A stretch of 64,000 nt of DNA from an uncultured Owenweeksia sp. (GTDB lineage Bacteria; Bacteroidota; Bacteroidia; Flavobacteriales; Schleiferiaceae). Shown here one piece after another: positions 18,517 to 28,833 of the stretch (its first letter is position 1; each line of letters begins with the position of its first letter). The DNA lies in the NCBI GenBank assembly GCA_937146805.1, contig CAKZRR010000021.1, positions 1 through 64,000 of the forward strand, read 5' to 3'. The position numbers and the translations under genes were made by a program. The notes below the pieces were generated by a model. That model saw nothing but the letters and a program-made list of their open reading frames with translations. It ran no database searches and was not told the origin of the DNA.

Positions 18517-19165
18517 ACACCAACCTGTTTTTTATAGCCACCTGTACTGCCTCTACCTTATTGTGTACTTGCAACTTTTGATAAATATTCTCTATATGCT
18601 TTCGTACAGTACCTGGGCTTATAAAAAGGTTTTCGGCAATTTGATTATAGGCTAAACCCGAGGCCAATTGTTCCAGAATTTCGGTCTCACGCTTGGTTAA
18701 GTTAAAGTCTATACTTTCAGGTGTTGTTTCCTCCGTTTTAAAACGGATTAAATTCAACGCCTTTCGCGCCACACTGCTAGACATGGGCGCACCACCATCC
18801 ATTACATCCAAAATAGAATCATGTATTTTTTGCGGCTTTTCATCCTTTAGCAAATAACCATTTGCTCCTGCCATTATTGACTCAAAGATGTAATTCTCCT
18901 CATCAAAAACGGTACTCATAATAACCTTAATATGCGGGTACTTCTTTTTTAGAGCTGCTGTCGTTTCAATTCCATTTAACTGCGGCATTTGGATATCCAT
19001 CAACACCAAATCTACATGAGCATCTACCTCCAAATGATCCAGCAAAGCCTTTCCATTAGGCTCCCATCCTCTAAGCTCAAAAGCCCCATCAAAGAGATTT
19101 AGCTTATCTATCAAGGTCTTGGCAATGTGATGATTATCTTCGGCAATAAGAACTTTAACAGACAT
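18515..19165 (-). CDS. NarL/FixJ-type response regulator
   Basis: A 216-residue two-domain regulator. The receiver domain (residues 1-125) has the acidic pocket AEDN, the phosphoacceptor in VLMDIQMPQL and the conserved K in LLKDEKP. The LuxR-type DNA-binding domain (about 150-215) reads LTKRETEILEQLASGLAYNQIAENLFISPGTVRKHIENIYQKL. It is 48 bases downstream of the histidine kinase on the same strand, so the two form a cognate pair. The targets and stimulus are unknown. Confidence 0.93.
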   Translation of the reverse strand: MSVKVLIAEDNHHIAKTLIDKLNLFDGAFELRGWEPNGKALLDHLEVDAHVDLVLMDIQMPQLNGIETTAALKKKYPHIKVIMSTVFDEENYIFESIMAGANGYLLKDEKPQKIHDSILDVMDGGAPMSSSVARKALNLIRFKTEETTPESIDFNLTKRETEILEQLASGLAYNQIAENLFISPGTVRKHIENIYQKLQVHNKVEAVQVAIKNRLV

Positions 19166-19213
19166 AGTTAGAATATTAGAATAGGCTAAAGTAGATACTT
19201 CCTTACCGTAATA

Positions 19214-21163
19214 CTATACGTAATTTGCCTTATTAAGGGTTTTAGTCAATTGTATTTGGGTACCCCTGCCGGGAGAGGACTGAATGCGGCAAGACCCGCC
19301 TACCTCCTCCATTCTTTGTTTCATATTGGCCAAGCCATAGCCGTGCTTACTCACCGTATCTAACTCAAAACCCACTCCATCATCCGTAATGGCTACCCGT
19401 AAATCCGCTTCCTCCTTATCTATTAGTACCGTCATTTTATTAAACTGCCCATGTTTTAGGGCGTTATTAATAGCCTCTTGACAAACCCTATAAATAGCAA
19501 TCGCCTGTAAAGGACCCAATACGATGGGCTCTTTGCATTTTAATTCGATCACGATTTTTTCGGAGTCACCATTGAGCGCCCCCGTAAACTCCCTAAGCTT
19601 GGCAGCCAGCATTTCTATTGTTACGGCTTCCTTATTCATGGCCCAAATAGTCTCTCGCAATTGCGCCATTGTATCTCGTGTATAATCACTTATTTGATCA
19701 AAACTATCCTTGCGTTTTTCATCTTTTTCAGCGAAAGCCAAATTATCTAATGACGATGATATAACCGTAAGTTGAGCTCCGATATGATCGTGCAAATCTT
19801 TAGAAATGCGCACTCTATCTTCTTGAATACTGCTTTTTATTTCAGCCTTACTAAGCTCTTCTTTTAACCGCGCTTCTTCTCTCAATTTTTCATTACGCAA
19901 GCGCTGTTGCCTATAGGTAAATACACCAGTTAGTATTAACAGTAAGGCTCCAGCCGAAAGTGTCATCAACCAATTATCACGCGATTTTACCTCCAGCTTT
20001 TGATTGGCTATTTCCACTTCATTTCTTGCCAGTAACTTTTCCTTTTTCTCCGTTTCATACTTTGTTTCCATCTCCTCCACCTGCTCCACTGATTCTATCT
20101 TGTATAAAGAGTCTTTAATCGTAGTTAATTTTTCGAAATGTTTTAAGCTGGCTTCAAAATCTCCACCGCTTTTATAATATTCTACCCAACCCGTTTCAAT
20201 CATCTCTTCACCAAAAAGATAATCAGATGAATCGGCCAAAGCACTTCCTTCTAGCAAATAGAATCTGGCATCAGTAAGGTTTCCTTCCTTAGAATAAAGC
20301 ATACCTAAATTAGCGCATATTATAACCAACTGCTCCACCTGCTGCTGCTCTTTTAAGTTTCTATAGGCCAACAGATCAAAGTACAAAGCTGAATCTGGAA
20401 TTTCCAACAACTCATAGCTAGCACCCAAATTAAGGTAGGTAACACCCAAAACTCTATCCATACCTTGTTCCTCAAAATAAGCGGTAGATTTTAGCAGCAA
20501 TGAAACAGCCGTGCGCCATTCCTTGAGTTCAAAATGTATAACTCCTAAGTTGGTGGCTGTATGGTTTATTAAATAAGGATCACCCGTATGAATGGCCAGT
20601 TTATAAGCCTTTTCATGGTATATTTTTGATTTGCCGTAATTTTTAGACTGCCTCAAAGCAAGCCCAATTTGATCGTATATTAAAATTAGGTCTGACGTAT
20701 CTTGTAACCTTTCGGCATCGTTAGCCGCCAGTATCATATACTCAACGGCTTTGGTATTATCACCTTTACTCATATAGCCATAACCAATCCGAGAGTAATA
20801 AGAGTACAACTCTTTACTAGTATCTGCGTTTTTAACCAGCTTAATACCCAGGAAATTGAGTGCCAATGCCTTATCAATATCTCCTTTATAAAAATAAGGG
20901 ATACTTAACCCGCCCAAAGCGAAGCCATAGGTAGTCGAGTCCGTTCGCCTGGCAACCTCTACACATATTTTTCCATATATAATACTAGAATCTAAATCGA
21001 GGTAGGAAAAAATATCCGATAGTTCGCTATAAACCATCACACTATCACTAGACGTAATTTCTTTTCGCAACTCGCTTTTTAGGCTGTCTATTTTTTCTTG
21101 AGATTGTCCTTTTGAGGTGCAGAAGACACCCGCTAAAAAGAGTAGCAGTAGTAATAATCGCAT
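19214..21163 (-). CDS. TPR-containing sensor histidine kinase (HisKA_3 type)
   Basis: The 649-residue protein has a signal peptide (1-19), a periplasmic array of tetratricopeptide repeats (about 40-345), a coiled coil (about 350-395), one transmembrane helix (about 398-417, WLMTLSAGALLLILTGVF) and a cytoplasmic kinase. The dimerization helix carries the phosphoacceptor in SKDLHDHIGAQL (His458). The ATPase domain shows the N box VCQEAINNALKHG, the G1 box DDGVGFEL and the GYGLANMKQRMEEVGG segment. This architecture is common in Bacteroidota, pairing with LuxR-type regulators such as the one just downstream. The hairpin at 21213-21236 separates it from the upstream gene. Confidence 0.92.
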   Translation of the reverse strand: MRLLLLLLFLAGVFCTSKGQSQEKIDSLKSELRKEITSSDSVMVYSELSDIFSYLDLDSSIIYGKICVEVARRTDSTTYGFALGGLSIPYFYKGDIDKALALNFLGIKLVKNADTSKELYSYYSRIGYGYMSKGDNTKAVEYMILAANDAERLQDTSDLILIYDQIGLALRQSKNYGKSKIYHEKAYKLAIHTGDPYLINHTATNLGVIHFELKEWRTAVSLLLKSTAYFEEQGMDRVLGVTYLNLGASYELLEIPDSALYFDLLAYRNLKEQQQVEQLVIICANLGMLYSKEGNLTDARFYLLEGSALADSSDYLFGEEMIETGWVEYYKSGGDFEASLKHFEKLTTIKDSLYKIESVEQVEEMETKYETEKKEKLLARNEVEIANQKLEVKSRDNWLMTLSAGALLLILTGVFTYRQQRLRNEKLREEARLKEELSKAEIKSSIQEDRVRISKDLHDHIGAQLTVISSSLDNLAFAEKDEKRKDSFDQISDYTRDTMAQLRETIWAMNKEAVTIEMLAAKLREFTGALNGDSEKIVIELKCKEPIVLGPLQAIAIYRVCQEAINNALKHGQFNKMTVLIDKEEADLRVAITDDGVGFELDTVSKHGYGLANMKQRMEEVGGSCRIQSSPGRGTQIQLTKTLNKANYV

Positions 21164-21212
21164 TAATTAAGGCTGTTAGTTTATCGAATGTAAACTAATG
21201 CATTAAAACAAC

Positions 21213-21236
21213 AAAACCTCCCCTAAAGGAGGTTTT
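21213..21236 (-). terminator. Terminator of the Kazal lipoprotein gene
   Basis: Nine-base arms AAAACCTCC and GGAGGTTTT flank a six-base loop; on the minus strand a T-rich run follows. It lies between the Kazal gene stop and the kinase start. Confidence 0.75.
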
Positions 21237-21252
21237 GAAATAGGTCTTTTAT

Positions 21253-22059
21253 CTAATACTTATAAGTATATAAAACGGGTGAGGCGTTGGGATCGTTATC
21301 TTGTAATAAAAACTGTTGGCTTCCTGTACCTGCCTTCCGCAATAGCGTTAAATCAAAACTTAGAGTTTGCGTAATCAAGGCTTGGCAGTAATCGCCATTA
21401 TTATGATGTTTTAACTGTAAATGTGGAATAGGTATACCGGGACCAAAATGTTGTAAAATGCCCAAATCGAAATCGTGCGTACCGCAACCGCCTCCATAGC
21501 TAAATGTAATTTCCAAACAATCTCCTAATACTTGAGCCGATTCAATGCGTACAGGATCATCCATACCTTGCACATTTACCTTAATTTGTTGTTGACAGCC
21601 CAAAGATGCCAACTCTCGATAACATAAAATTTCGGCCAAATCTCCATCGGCTACACACAGTGATTTATGAGTGGTGATAAGGCGATAGTTAAACTCTACA
21701 TTGGCGTTTTCCTTTAGTACCACTCCTGTAGGAAGTTTAACTGGCTCGAGGTATTTACCATCGCTGGTAAGCAACATTAAAGGGCAGTCCTGCGAAAAAC
21801 CATTTATACGCACCACGGTTCCCTTTACACTGTAATTACAGCCACAGGCACCTTCGGTGTATTGTGTGATTCCATGTTCATACTTGGCTATACAAGCGTT
21901 GGTATAGGTTTCACCATCGCAACCACAAACAGGGTTTATATCCATAGAGCAGATAATCTCGTGGTCAATTAAATCGGGATTTGAACAACCTTTGGGCTTA
22001 TCACTTTTACTACAAGCCGCAATGGCCACAGTAAACAAAATCATTATCAGCTTTTTCAT
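21253..22059 (-). CDS. Lipoprotein with Kazal-type protease-inhibitor domain
   Basis: A 268-residue protein with a lipoprotein signal peptide (LFTVAIAAC, lipid-modified Cys at 16). Residues about 33-72 form a Kazal-like domain: the cysteines in C-S-M-D-I-N-P-V-C-G-C-D-G-E-T-Y-T-N-A-C and the final GAC show the usual Kazal spacing. Kazal domains inhibit serine proteases; bacterial versions are scattered and mostly untested. The rest (75-268) is beta-rich with several cysteines (GDCLEITFSYGGGCGTHDF) and I do not recognise it. It should sit on an envelope membrane. It is 63 bases downstream of the SanA-like gene. Confidence 0.75.
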   Translation of the reverse strand: MKKLIMILFTVAIAACSKSDKPKGCSNPDLIDHEIICSMDINPVCGCDGETYTNACIAKYEHGITQYTEGACGCNYSVKGTVVRINGFSQDCPLMLLTSDGKYLEPVKLPTGVVLKENANVEFNYRLITTHKSLCVADGDLAEILCYRELASLGCQQQIKVNVQGMDDPVRIESAQVLGDCLEITFSYGGGCGTHDFDLGILQHFGPGIPIPHLQLKHHNNGDYCQALITQTLSFDLTLLRKAGTGSQQFLLQDNDPNASPVLYTYKY

Positions 22060-22122
22060 TTCTATACTTTTCGTTCGTCTACAGGTAAGACGTTCGGAAA
22101 AGAAAAAGGGTTGCGAGGAATT

Positions 22123-22767
22123 TTAGCCAATAGGCTCAGGGTCGCCCAAAAAATGCGGCTGGGTATTTAAAAGGTATAAATCTAGCATCATTTTAAAACG
22201 AGCCAATACTTCACGAACACGGGTTTTAAACCCAGCACGATGACTCACATCTTGAGCATTTAATCCGTAGGCTTCCACATTAAAATGCCTGGCAATGCAC
22301 ACGGCCCTTTGATTGTGGAAGTTTTGTGAAATAACTACAAATTTATTCTGTCCAAATACCTTTTGAGCTCTTACCATCGAATCCAAGGTTCTAAAACCTG
22401 CATAATCGAGCACAATCCTGTCCGCGGGTATTCCGCGTTTGGTTAGGGCATCAAACATAGCTTGGGGTTCATTGTAATTGGCCTTTCGATTGTCGCCACT
22501 TACTAAAATGTATTCCACCTTTTTCGCTTCAAACAATCGCTTGGCGGCATCCATTCTATATTCAAAATACAAGTTTTTGTGCCCGTTAGATAAATTTTTA
22601 CTGGTGCCTAACAATACGGCTACTTTGGCATTAGGAACGGACGCTACCTCATTAAAAAGGTAATCTTTTGATTGATGGTAAGCCCAGTAATAGGAAAAAA
22701 GGAGCACGCTTCCTACTACCAACAGCACTCCTAAAACTAAACGTCCACCTTTTTTTATCAAACCCAC
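22123..22767 (-). CDS. SanA/YdcF-like DUF218 membrane protein
   Basis: The 214-residue protein has an N-terminal transmembrane helix (about residues 9-29, GRLVLGVLLVVGSVLLFSYYW) and a DUF218 domain: VLLGTSKNLSNGHKN, YILVSGDNRKANYNEP, IPADRIVLDYAGFRTLDSMVRA, VVISQNFHNQRAVCIARHF. This is the pattern of E. coli SanA, linked to envelope barrier function and vancomycin exclusion at high temperature; its biochemical activity is not settled. It lies 32 bases downstream of the 312-residue exported protein, on the same strand, probably in one transcript. Confidence 0.85.
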   Translation of the reverse strand: MGLIKKGGRLVLGVLLVVGSVLLFSYYWAYHQSKDYLFNEVASVPNAKVAVLLGTSKNLSNGHKNLYFEYRMDAAKRLFEAKKVEYILVSGDNRKANYNEPQAMFDALTKRGIPADRIVLDYAGFRTLDSMVRAQKVFGQNKFVVISQNFHNQRAVCIARHFNVEAYGLNAQDVSHRAGFKTRVREVLARFKMMLDLYLLNTQPHFLGDPEPIG

Positions 22768-22799
22768 CTTTCAACTACAACGCTTAATTCGCACGAAAA

Positions 22800-23738
22800 T
22801 TAGTCTTCGGGTAAATACTCTAAAATCAACTTATCCTTTTCAGCGTAAAAGTCCTCTATATGCTTGTTGTTATCCGAAATAAAGCTACTCAATTCCTTCT
22901 GCGCCTTTTTAAATTCCTTTTCTTCTAAAAACGAATTACTCAATTCTTCGGCCAGTGGTGTAAGTACATCATCTAAGGCTTCTTGCGTTTCTTCTAAAAA
23001 CGAAAGCACCTGTTTGTATAAATTATCTTGCCCATCAAAATCAGCATAATTGGCCACCTCAGCTAGTGATAGCGTTAAATCCTTTTGCATAAATTCCAAA
23101 ATGCTGCTCAACGAATCTTGATTACCGTTGGTAGCTAGTAGAAAATCTTTAATGTGTTGCTCCACTCTAAAAAATGAGAGGGTCATGTCTCTAGAATACA
23201 ACGTTACTTCATCCAACATACGGTATTCCTCCTCCATTTCGGCATCCTTCACCAAGTTCATTTGGTGCATTTTAGCAAAGTGGTTGTCCGCCTCTTCCAT
23301 ACGATAAGAGGCATTAAGTAATTGATCTTCCGCCTTCATCACCGCATCGTAGTAAATTTTCAAATCTTCATAAGAATTGTATCTATCCGCTACCAGTTCC
23401 TGTGCCACGTTAAAATCATTCTCATACGCATCAATAAATTGGCTTAAGCCCGACATGTACTCCTTGCGTAAAATATCGTAGTCCTTGTAATTTGGCAATC
23501 TATCAATCACCTTTTTACTATCTTTTAACTGTGTAACTACCATCTCGCGGTACTTGGCCACCTTTCGGGCATCTTCATTCTTTAAGCTGGCTTTTAAATA
23601 CAACAAGTTTTTCTTATTTATTTTACGCATTTGGCCACTAAACTCGCGGTAATAAAGCGCTGGTGTTTTATAACGTTGGGCATCTGCTAGGTTGCTAAAT
23701 CCAATAAAAAATGCCAATAAAAGGGTCAATCTGTTCAT
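22800..23738 (-). CDS. Exported helical protein of unknown function
   Basis: A 312-residue protein with a signal peptide (about residues 1-20, LLLAFFIGFSNLADAQ). The mature part is almost entirely helical and charged, with several long helices able to form coiled coils (KVAKYREMVVTQLKDSKKVIDRL; FKKAQKELSSFISDNNKHIEDF). No cysteine pair, metal motif or catalytic signature stands out. It resembles uncharacterised surface or periplasmic proteins frequent in Bacteroidota, but I assign no function. A clear -7 element lies 24 bases upstream, and the SanA-like gene follows. Confidence 0.75.
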   Translation of the reverse strand: MNRLTLLLAFFIGFSNLADAQRYKTPALYYREFSGQMRKINKKNLLYLKASLKNEDARKVAKYREMVVTQLKDSKKVIDRLPNYKDYDILRKEYMSGLSQFIDAYENDFNVAQELVADRYNSYEDLKIYYDAVMKAEDQLLNASYRMEEADNHFAKMHQMNLVKDAEMEEEYRMLDEVTLYSRDMTLSFFRVEQHIKDFLLATNGNQDSLSSILEFMQKDLTLSLAEVANYADFDGQDNLYKQVLSFLEETQEALDDVLTPLAEELSNSFLEEKEFKKAQKELSSFISDNNKHIEDFYAEKDKLILEYLPED

Positions 23739-23761
23739 AGGTGCGATTTATCTGTACAGCA

Positions 23762-23769
23762 CAAATATA
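23762..23769 (-). promoter_or_regulatory. -7 promoter element of the 312-residue protein gene
   Basis: On the minus strand TATATTTG matches TAnnTTTG, with a predicted leader of about 20 bases. Confidence 0.55.
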
Positions 23770-23878
23770 ACGGCTTAAAGAGGTATAAAAAAAGTATAAT
23801 TGCTATTAGCAGAAAATGAGGCTAGTACAATTTCAAATCTCCTTATTTAAGCAGTATCCATTCGGGCGAAAGCCCCAT

Positions 23879-23911
23879 AAAAAACCCGCTAACAACAAAT
23901 GTTGCAGCGGG
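23879..23911 (-). terminator. Terminator of groESL
   Basis: On the minus strand the arms CCCGCT and AGCGGG enclose an inner CAAC/GTTG pairing and are followed by six T. It starts 29 bases after the groEL stop. Confidence 0.75.
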
Positions 23912-23939
23912 CTTTACTATTTATAATAGAAGACTGTTA

Positions 23940-25586
<1,647 letters not shown>

Positions 25587-25627
25587 TTAATTTTTTAGTG
25601 TTGTTTGAAATTTGATTTGAAAACGAA

Positions 25628-25909
25628 TTAACCGATTACGGCAAAAATGTCCGATTCACGCATAATTAGGTAATCTTTACCATTGTGCTTAATCTCAGTA
25701 CCACCGTACTTTCCGTAAAGCACTACATCACCAGTTTTAACCGTCATAGGTTCGTCTGGCTTACCATTTCCAACAGCTACAATAGTTCCTTGCTGTGGCT
25801 TTTCTTGAGCCGTATCTGGAATAATAATTCCCGAAGCAGTTTTTGTTTCGGCAGCGCTAGGTGCTACAAGCACTCTATCGGCCAATGGGCGAAGATTCAT
25901 TTCACTCAT
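25628..25909 (-). CDS. groES: Co-chaperonin GroES (10 kDa)
   Basis: A 93-residue protein covering the complete GroES fold: [42 protein letters not shown], then [14 protein letters not shown] and the C-terminal [13 protein letters not shown]. The mobile loop (residues 18-33) that contacts GroEL is intact. It is the first gene of the groESL pair. The upstream gap to the DUF4412-like gene holds a hairpin (26004-26040) that ends the upstream unit, so groES should have its own promoter; I could not place it with confidence. Confidence 0.97.
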   Translation of the reverse strand: MSEMNLRPLADRVLVAPSAAETKTASGIIIPDTAQEKPQQGTIVAVGNGKPDEPMTVKTGDVVLYGKYGGTEIKHNGKDYLIMRESDIFAVIG

Positions 25910-26003
25910 TTCTATTTGATTTATTTAAGGTTAAACTCCATTTATTATGATGCGTTTGCTTAGTCAGAAAGTATGCCAAGCCAAACTAACTAGTATCCAT
26001 GAC

Positions 26004-26040
26004 AAAAAAATGCCACCGCTGCTGACAGGGTGGCATTTTT
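26004..26040 (-). terminator. Hairpin terminator between the DUF4412-like gene and groES
   Basis: TGCCACC and GGGTGGCA arms form a seven-base stem with A and T runs on both sides, so it could work in both directions; it lies 37 bases past the DUF4412-like stop. Confidence 0.75.
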
Positions 26041-26076
26041 CAATAAAAAATGGTAACGGCAAAAACGGTTTTCTGA

Positions 26077-26814
26077 CTAATTTACTTTCATAATTGTATA
26101 ACCATCGGTAGAAATACTACCCGCCTTAGATTTATTTACGGAAACAACCTGCATCTGATATTTCTCTTTATCATCCTTTCCCTCGGGCCATGAGCTTAGT
26201 TCCATCACAAAGCCTTCGGGCATGTTTTTAGGAAATGCGCCCATTTGCTGATTGATTTTTGAAAACGACTCGTAAAAATTACTGTAACTCAACTCCTTGG
26301 TTGTCCAAATTTCGGTATAGCTATCATCGTTGGCTTTAGCTGTGTATTGGTTGCAGGTATAGCCTGCTATGGTTTTTGTTTTACCCGTTTTTTGATAACT
26401 CACCTCGGTATTATTTGCTTTTTTAGTAGCAGCTTTGCCGCCAGGCATATTAATGGGTTTACTTAAGTCATACTCCATGCCCATTTTCATACCTGCCTGG
26501 TTAATCAACGTGGTTACTTTGTTATCGCTTAAACTTATAACCGATTGTGCATTGATGGGAGTACCCATAGGCGCCATCTCCATATTTAAACCGTAGTAAC
26601 CTCCATCCGGAGAGAACATTAAATCAAAATTCATGGTAGTGAGTTCACCTTTTTCATCGTGCATTTCCATCACCATTTTTACCTCTGATGAAAATGTGTA
26701 ATTGGTGTAAACGGCTAAAACTTTATCAACTAACTGAAAGTGAGCCGAAGCAGTAAACACTAGGGCAAGCGCTAGTACGGTATGCCAAATTTTAAAGGGT
26801 CCTATGTTTTTCAT
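26077..26814 (-). CDS. Exported DUF4412-like protein
   Basis: The protein has an N-terminal signal peptide or anchor (GPFKIWHTVLALALVFTASAHF) and a beta-rich domain with YTFSSEVKMVMEMHDEKGELTTMNFDLMF, then IAGYTCNQYTAKANDDSYTEIWTTKEL and a C-terminal MQVVSVNKSKAG. This pattern, with its single C in AGYTC, resembles the DUF4412 family of exported Bacteroidota proteins. I prefer the start at 26814 (MKNIGPFK, 245 residues) because it puts the hydrophobic segment near the N-terminus; the ATG at 26850 would add 12 polar residues. Function unknown. Confidence 0.7.
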   Translation of the reverse strand: MKNIGPFKIWHTVLALALVFTASAHFQLVDKVLAVYTNYTFSSEVKMVMEMHDEKGELTTMNFDLMFSPDGGYYGLNMEMAPMGTPINAQSVISLSDNKVTTLINQAGMKMGMEYDLSKPINMPGGKAATKKANNTEVSYQKTGKTKTIAGYTCNQYTAKANDDSYTEIWTTKELSYSNFYESFSKINQQMGAFPKNMPEGFVMELSSWPEGKDDKEKYQMQVVSVNKSKAGSISTDGYTIMKVN

Positions 26815-26880
26815 TTTATTGGAATTTGTTTGGGTTTTAAATGTACGCAAATTAACAGGTCGTAAGCTAAAGTAAAGCGC

Positions 26881-26916
26881 AAAAAAAATCCCCTGTAAAG
26901 TAAATTTACAGGGGAT
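26881..26916 (-). terminator. Terminator after secG
   Basis: Twelve-base arms ATCCCCTGTAAA and TTTACAGGGGAT close a short loop, followed on the minus strand by eight T. It lies 22 bases past the secG stop. Confidence 0.85.
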
Positions 26917-26937
26917 TAAAATATTGTTTACAGTAAA

Positions 26938-27312
26938 TTAATTACCCTCTTCCTCCTTAACAGGCTCAGGTAATTCCTCTGCTGGTATTTGCTGAATTTG
27001 TTGAGGCGCTGGTGCTGCCGCGGGGGCTTCAAAAGCCTCTTGTGTAATTTCCGACTGTTCTTCTTGTACACCATCTTCTGAAGCTGAACCCGTCATCACG
27101 TTCATTCCTAATACTAGTGCTAATAAAGCCGCTGATAATACCCAAGTACCTTTATCTAAAAAATCGGTAGTTTTTTTAACACCTCCAAAAATTTGAGTAC
27201 CACCGCCTCCAAAAGAAGAACTTAAACCGCCACCCTTAGGGTTTTGAATTAAAATGATAAGCACTAACAAAATGCAGCAGATAATTATAAGTGAAGGTAG
27301 AAATAGGGCCAT
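26938..27312 (-). CDS. secG: Preprotein translocase subunit SecG
   Basis: SecG is the small SecYEG channel subunit. The 124-residue protein has two membrane segments (about residues 4-22, FLPSLIIICCILLVLIIL, and 55-72, WVLSAALLALVLGMNVMT) and between them the family loop IQNPKGGGLSSSFGG with the F-G-G-V repeat. The C-terminus is an Ala/Pro/Glu-rich tail, longer than in E. coli. It follows the Glu-rich TPR gene by 15 bases and ends the miaB-to-secG gene series before a strong hairpin. Confidence 0.93.
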   Translation of the reverse strand: MALFLPSLIIICCILLVLIILIQNPKGGGLSSSFGGGGTQIFGGVKKTTDFLDKGTWVLSAALLALVLGMNVMTGSASEDGVQEEQSEITQEAFEAPAAAPAPQQIQQIPAEELPEPVKEEEGN

Positions 27313-27327
27313 GATTGCTTTTATTTA

Positions 27328-28833
27328 CTATTTGTTTAGATTTTTTATCTCTAAAATTCGGTCGGCAAAGAAACTACTTTTTTCGGGATATTTCAACTGT
27401 AGAATTTGATAAGCCTTAATCGCTTCTTTGTAATGTTTTTGCTGCACATAAACCTTTGCTAAGGTTTCTGTTACCAAAGCACCCTCTTCTCCCGAAACTA
27501 GATCCATATTTGGCACTTGCGCAGGCTTTACTTTTTCTTTTGCCTTATTTTTTATTTCCGGTAATTTTTCCACAAAGGCATCCAGCAATTCTATTTTGCT
27601 TTCAAAGCTTTTCCTTTCTTTTTCCGGGGTTTCGTTCTCAATTTTTTCAACCGATTTAGATACTTCGATCACTGGTTCCTTGTTGAGTTGTTTTAACCAT
27701 CCCGAAAAAGAGCGCGACTCATTTTCGCTTTCTTCGTTTTCCTCAACTGTTAACTCCTCGATGGGTTCCTCCTCTATTTCCGGCTCTTCTGCTTCTTCTT
27801 CACCAATCACAAAAACAGGCATATCATCGTCCACAACCACCTCTTCTACCGTTTCTGCCTTTTCATCCATCACCTCATCAATCGGTTCCTCAATCTCAAA
27901 AGCCATTACAATAGGCTCTTTATCAAGCAATGATTCCTCCTCAACAAGCACCTTGTTTTTTTCAGTGACTTCAACTACTTCAGCACTTTCCTCTTCAACA
28001 ATTACTTCCAGAGCAACCTCTTCCTTCTCTAGTATTGGCTCAGGTGTTTCAGGTTGTACAGTAACCTCCTCTATCAATTCCGTTACTTCTTCTACAGGCT
28101 CATCAGCAGTTTGTTTTTCTTCTTCCACTGTTTCAGGCACAGACACTTTTTGCTTATCACTAAGTGATGCTCCCGTTTCTTTTTTATGCTTAAAATCTTC
28201 TCTAAGTTTTCTGTTCTCATCCAGAATTGCCTTCACCTTTTCGGCTGGCGACAAACCTTCTAAATTTAGTTTTGGCTTCGCCACAGGCGGCTCATCTACT
28301 ATAGCTACAGTTATTGGCTTTTCTATCTCCGTCTCAACCTCTAGGGTTTCCCTTGGCTCTTCCAACTCAGTAACTACAACTTCTTCTTCAGACTGCTCTT
28401 CTTGCTCAATAAGCTCTTCTACTGCTAGTATTTCCTCCTCCACCGGAAGCTCTTCTTCTGGGCTCTCTACTTGTAATTCTTCTTTAGGTTCTTCCTCTAA
28501 AACAGATTCCTCAATCAATGCCTCCTCTTCCGTTTCGGTTTCAATACTGTCACTCAAGTAGCGCTCCAAACTGTCCTTCCAATTTTCTTCCTCCTCCACT
28601 TCTCTTTCAAACAAATCAAAAAGCACCTCCCTGTTGTTACTCAACATGGCTGTTTTTCCTAATTGCTGATTAAATAGATAATTACGAGAGGATTGGCTTA
28701 AACGAAGGGTATATAAAAGCTGAACCGGCTGCGAATAAGGATACTTTTCGGCCAACTCCTTAAGGTCATCCACGCTTTGTTGCGCCACCAAATGGGGCTT
28801 ATGCAAAAGCTCTATGAGTTGATTAGCTTCCAA
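27328..28833 (-). CDS. Very acidic low-complexity protein with C-terminal TPR
   Basis: The 501-residue protein starts with a helical region (residues 1-75), continues with about 300 residues dominated by E, V and P (EEPKEELQVESPEEELPVEEE-like stretches), and ends with a TPR-like helix pair (TETLAKVYVQQKHYKEAIKAYQILQLKYPEKS). There is no signal peptide or membrane segment. The start is TTG, immediately after the lptE stop. Its position between lptE and secG is conserved in related bacteria as far as I recall, suggesting a link to envelope assembly or secretion, but no function is known. The acidic centre is probably disordered. Confidence 0.75.
   Translation of the reverse strand: MEANQLIELLHKPHLVAQQSVDDLKELAEKYPYSQPVQLLYTLRLSQSSRNYLFNQQLGKTAMLSNNREVLFDLFEREVEEEENWKDSLERYLSDSIETETEEEALIEESVLEEEPKEELQVESPEEELPVEEEILAVEELIEQEEQSEEEVVVTELEEPRETLEVETEIEKPITVAIVDEPPVAKPKLNLEGLSPAEKVKAILDENRKLREDFKHKKETGASLSDKQKVSVPETVEEEKQTADEPVEEVTELIEEVTVQPETPEPILEKEEVALEVIVEEESAEVVEVTEKNKVLVEEESLLDKEPIVMAFEIEEPIDEVMDEKAETVEEVVVDDDMPVFVIGEEEAEEPEIEEEPIEELTVEENEESENESRSFSGWLKQLNKEPVIEVSKSVEKIENETPEKERKSFESKIELLDAFVEKLPEIKNKAKEKVKPAQVPNMDLVSGEEGALVTETLAKVYVQQKHYKEAIKAYQILQLKYPEKSSFFADRILEIKNLNK

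Noticed and set aside
25910-26003. CIRCE-type heat-shock operator before groES
   Set aside because: No nine-base inverted repeat with TTAGCACTC-like arms is present.
27596-28561. Long Ser/Thr-rich plus-strand frame of 321 residues
   Set aside because: It is the antisense shadow of the Glu-rich gene: GAA/GAG codons read as TTC/CTC and shifted serine codons. It lacks a signal, domain or promoter.
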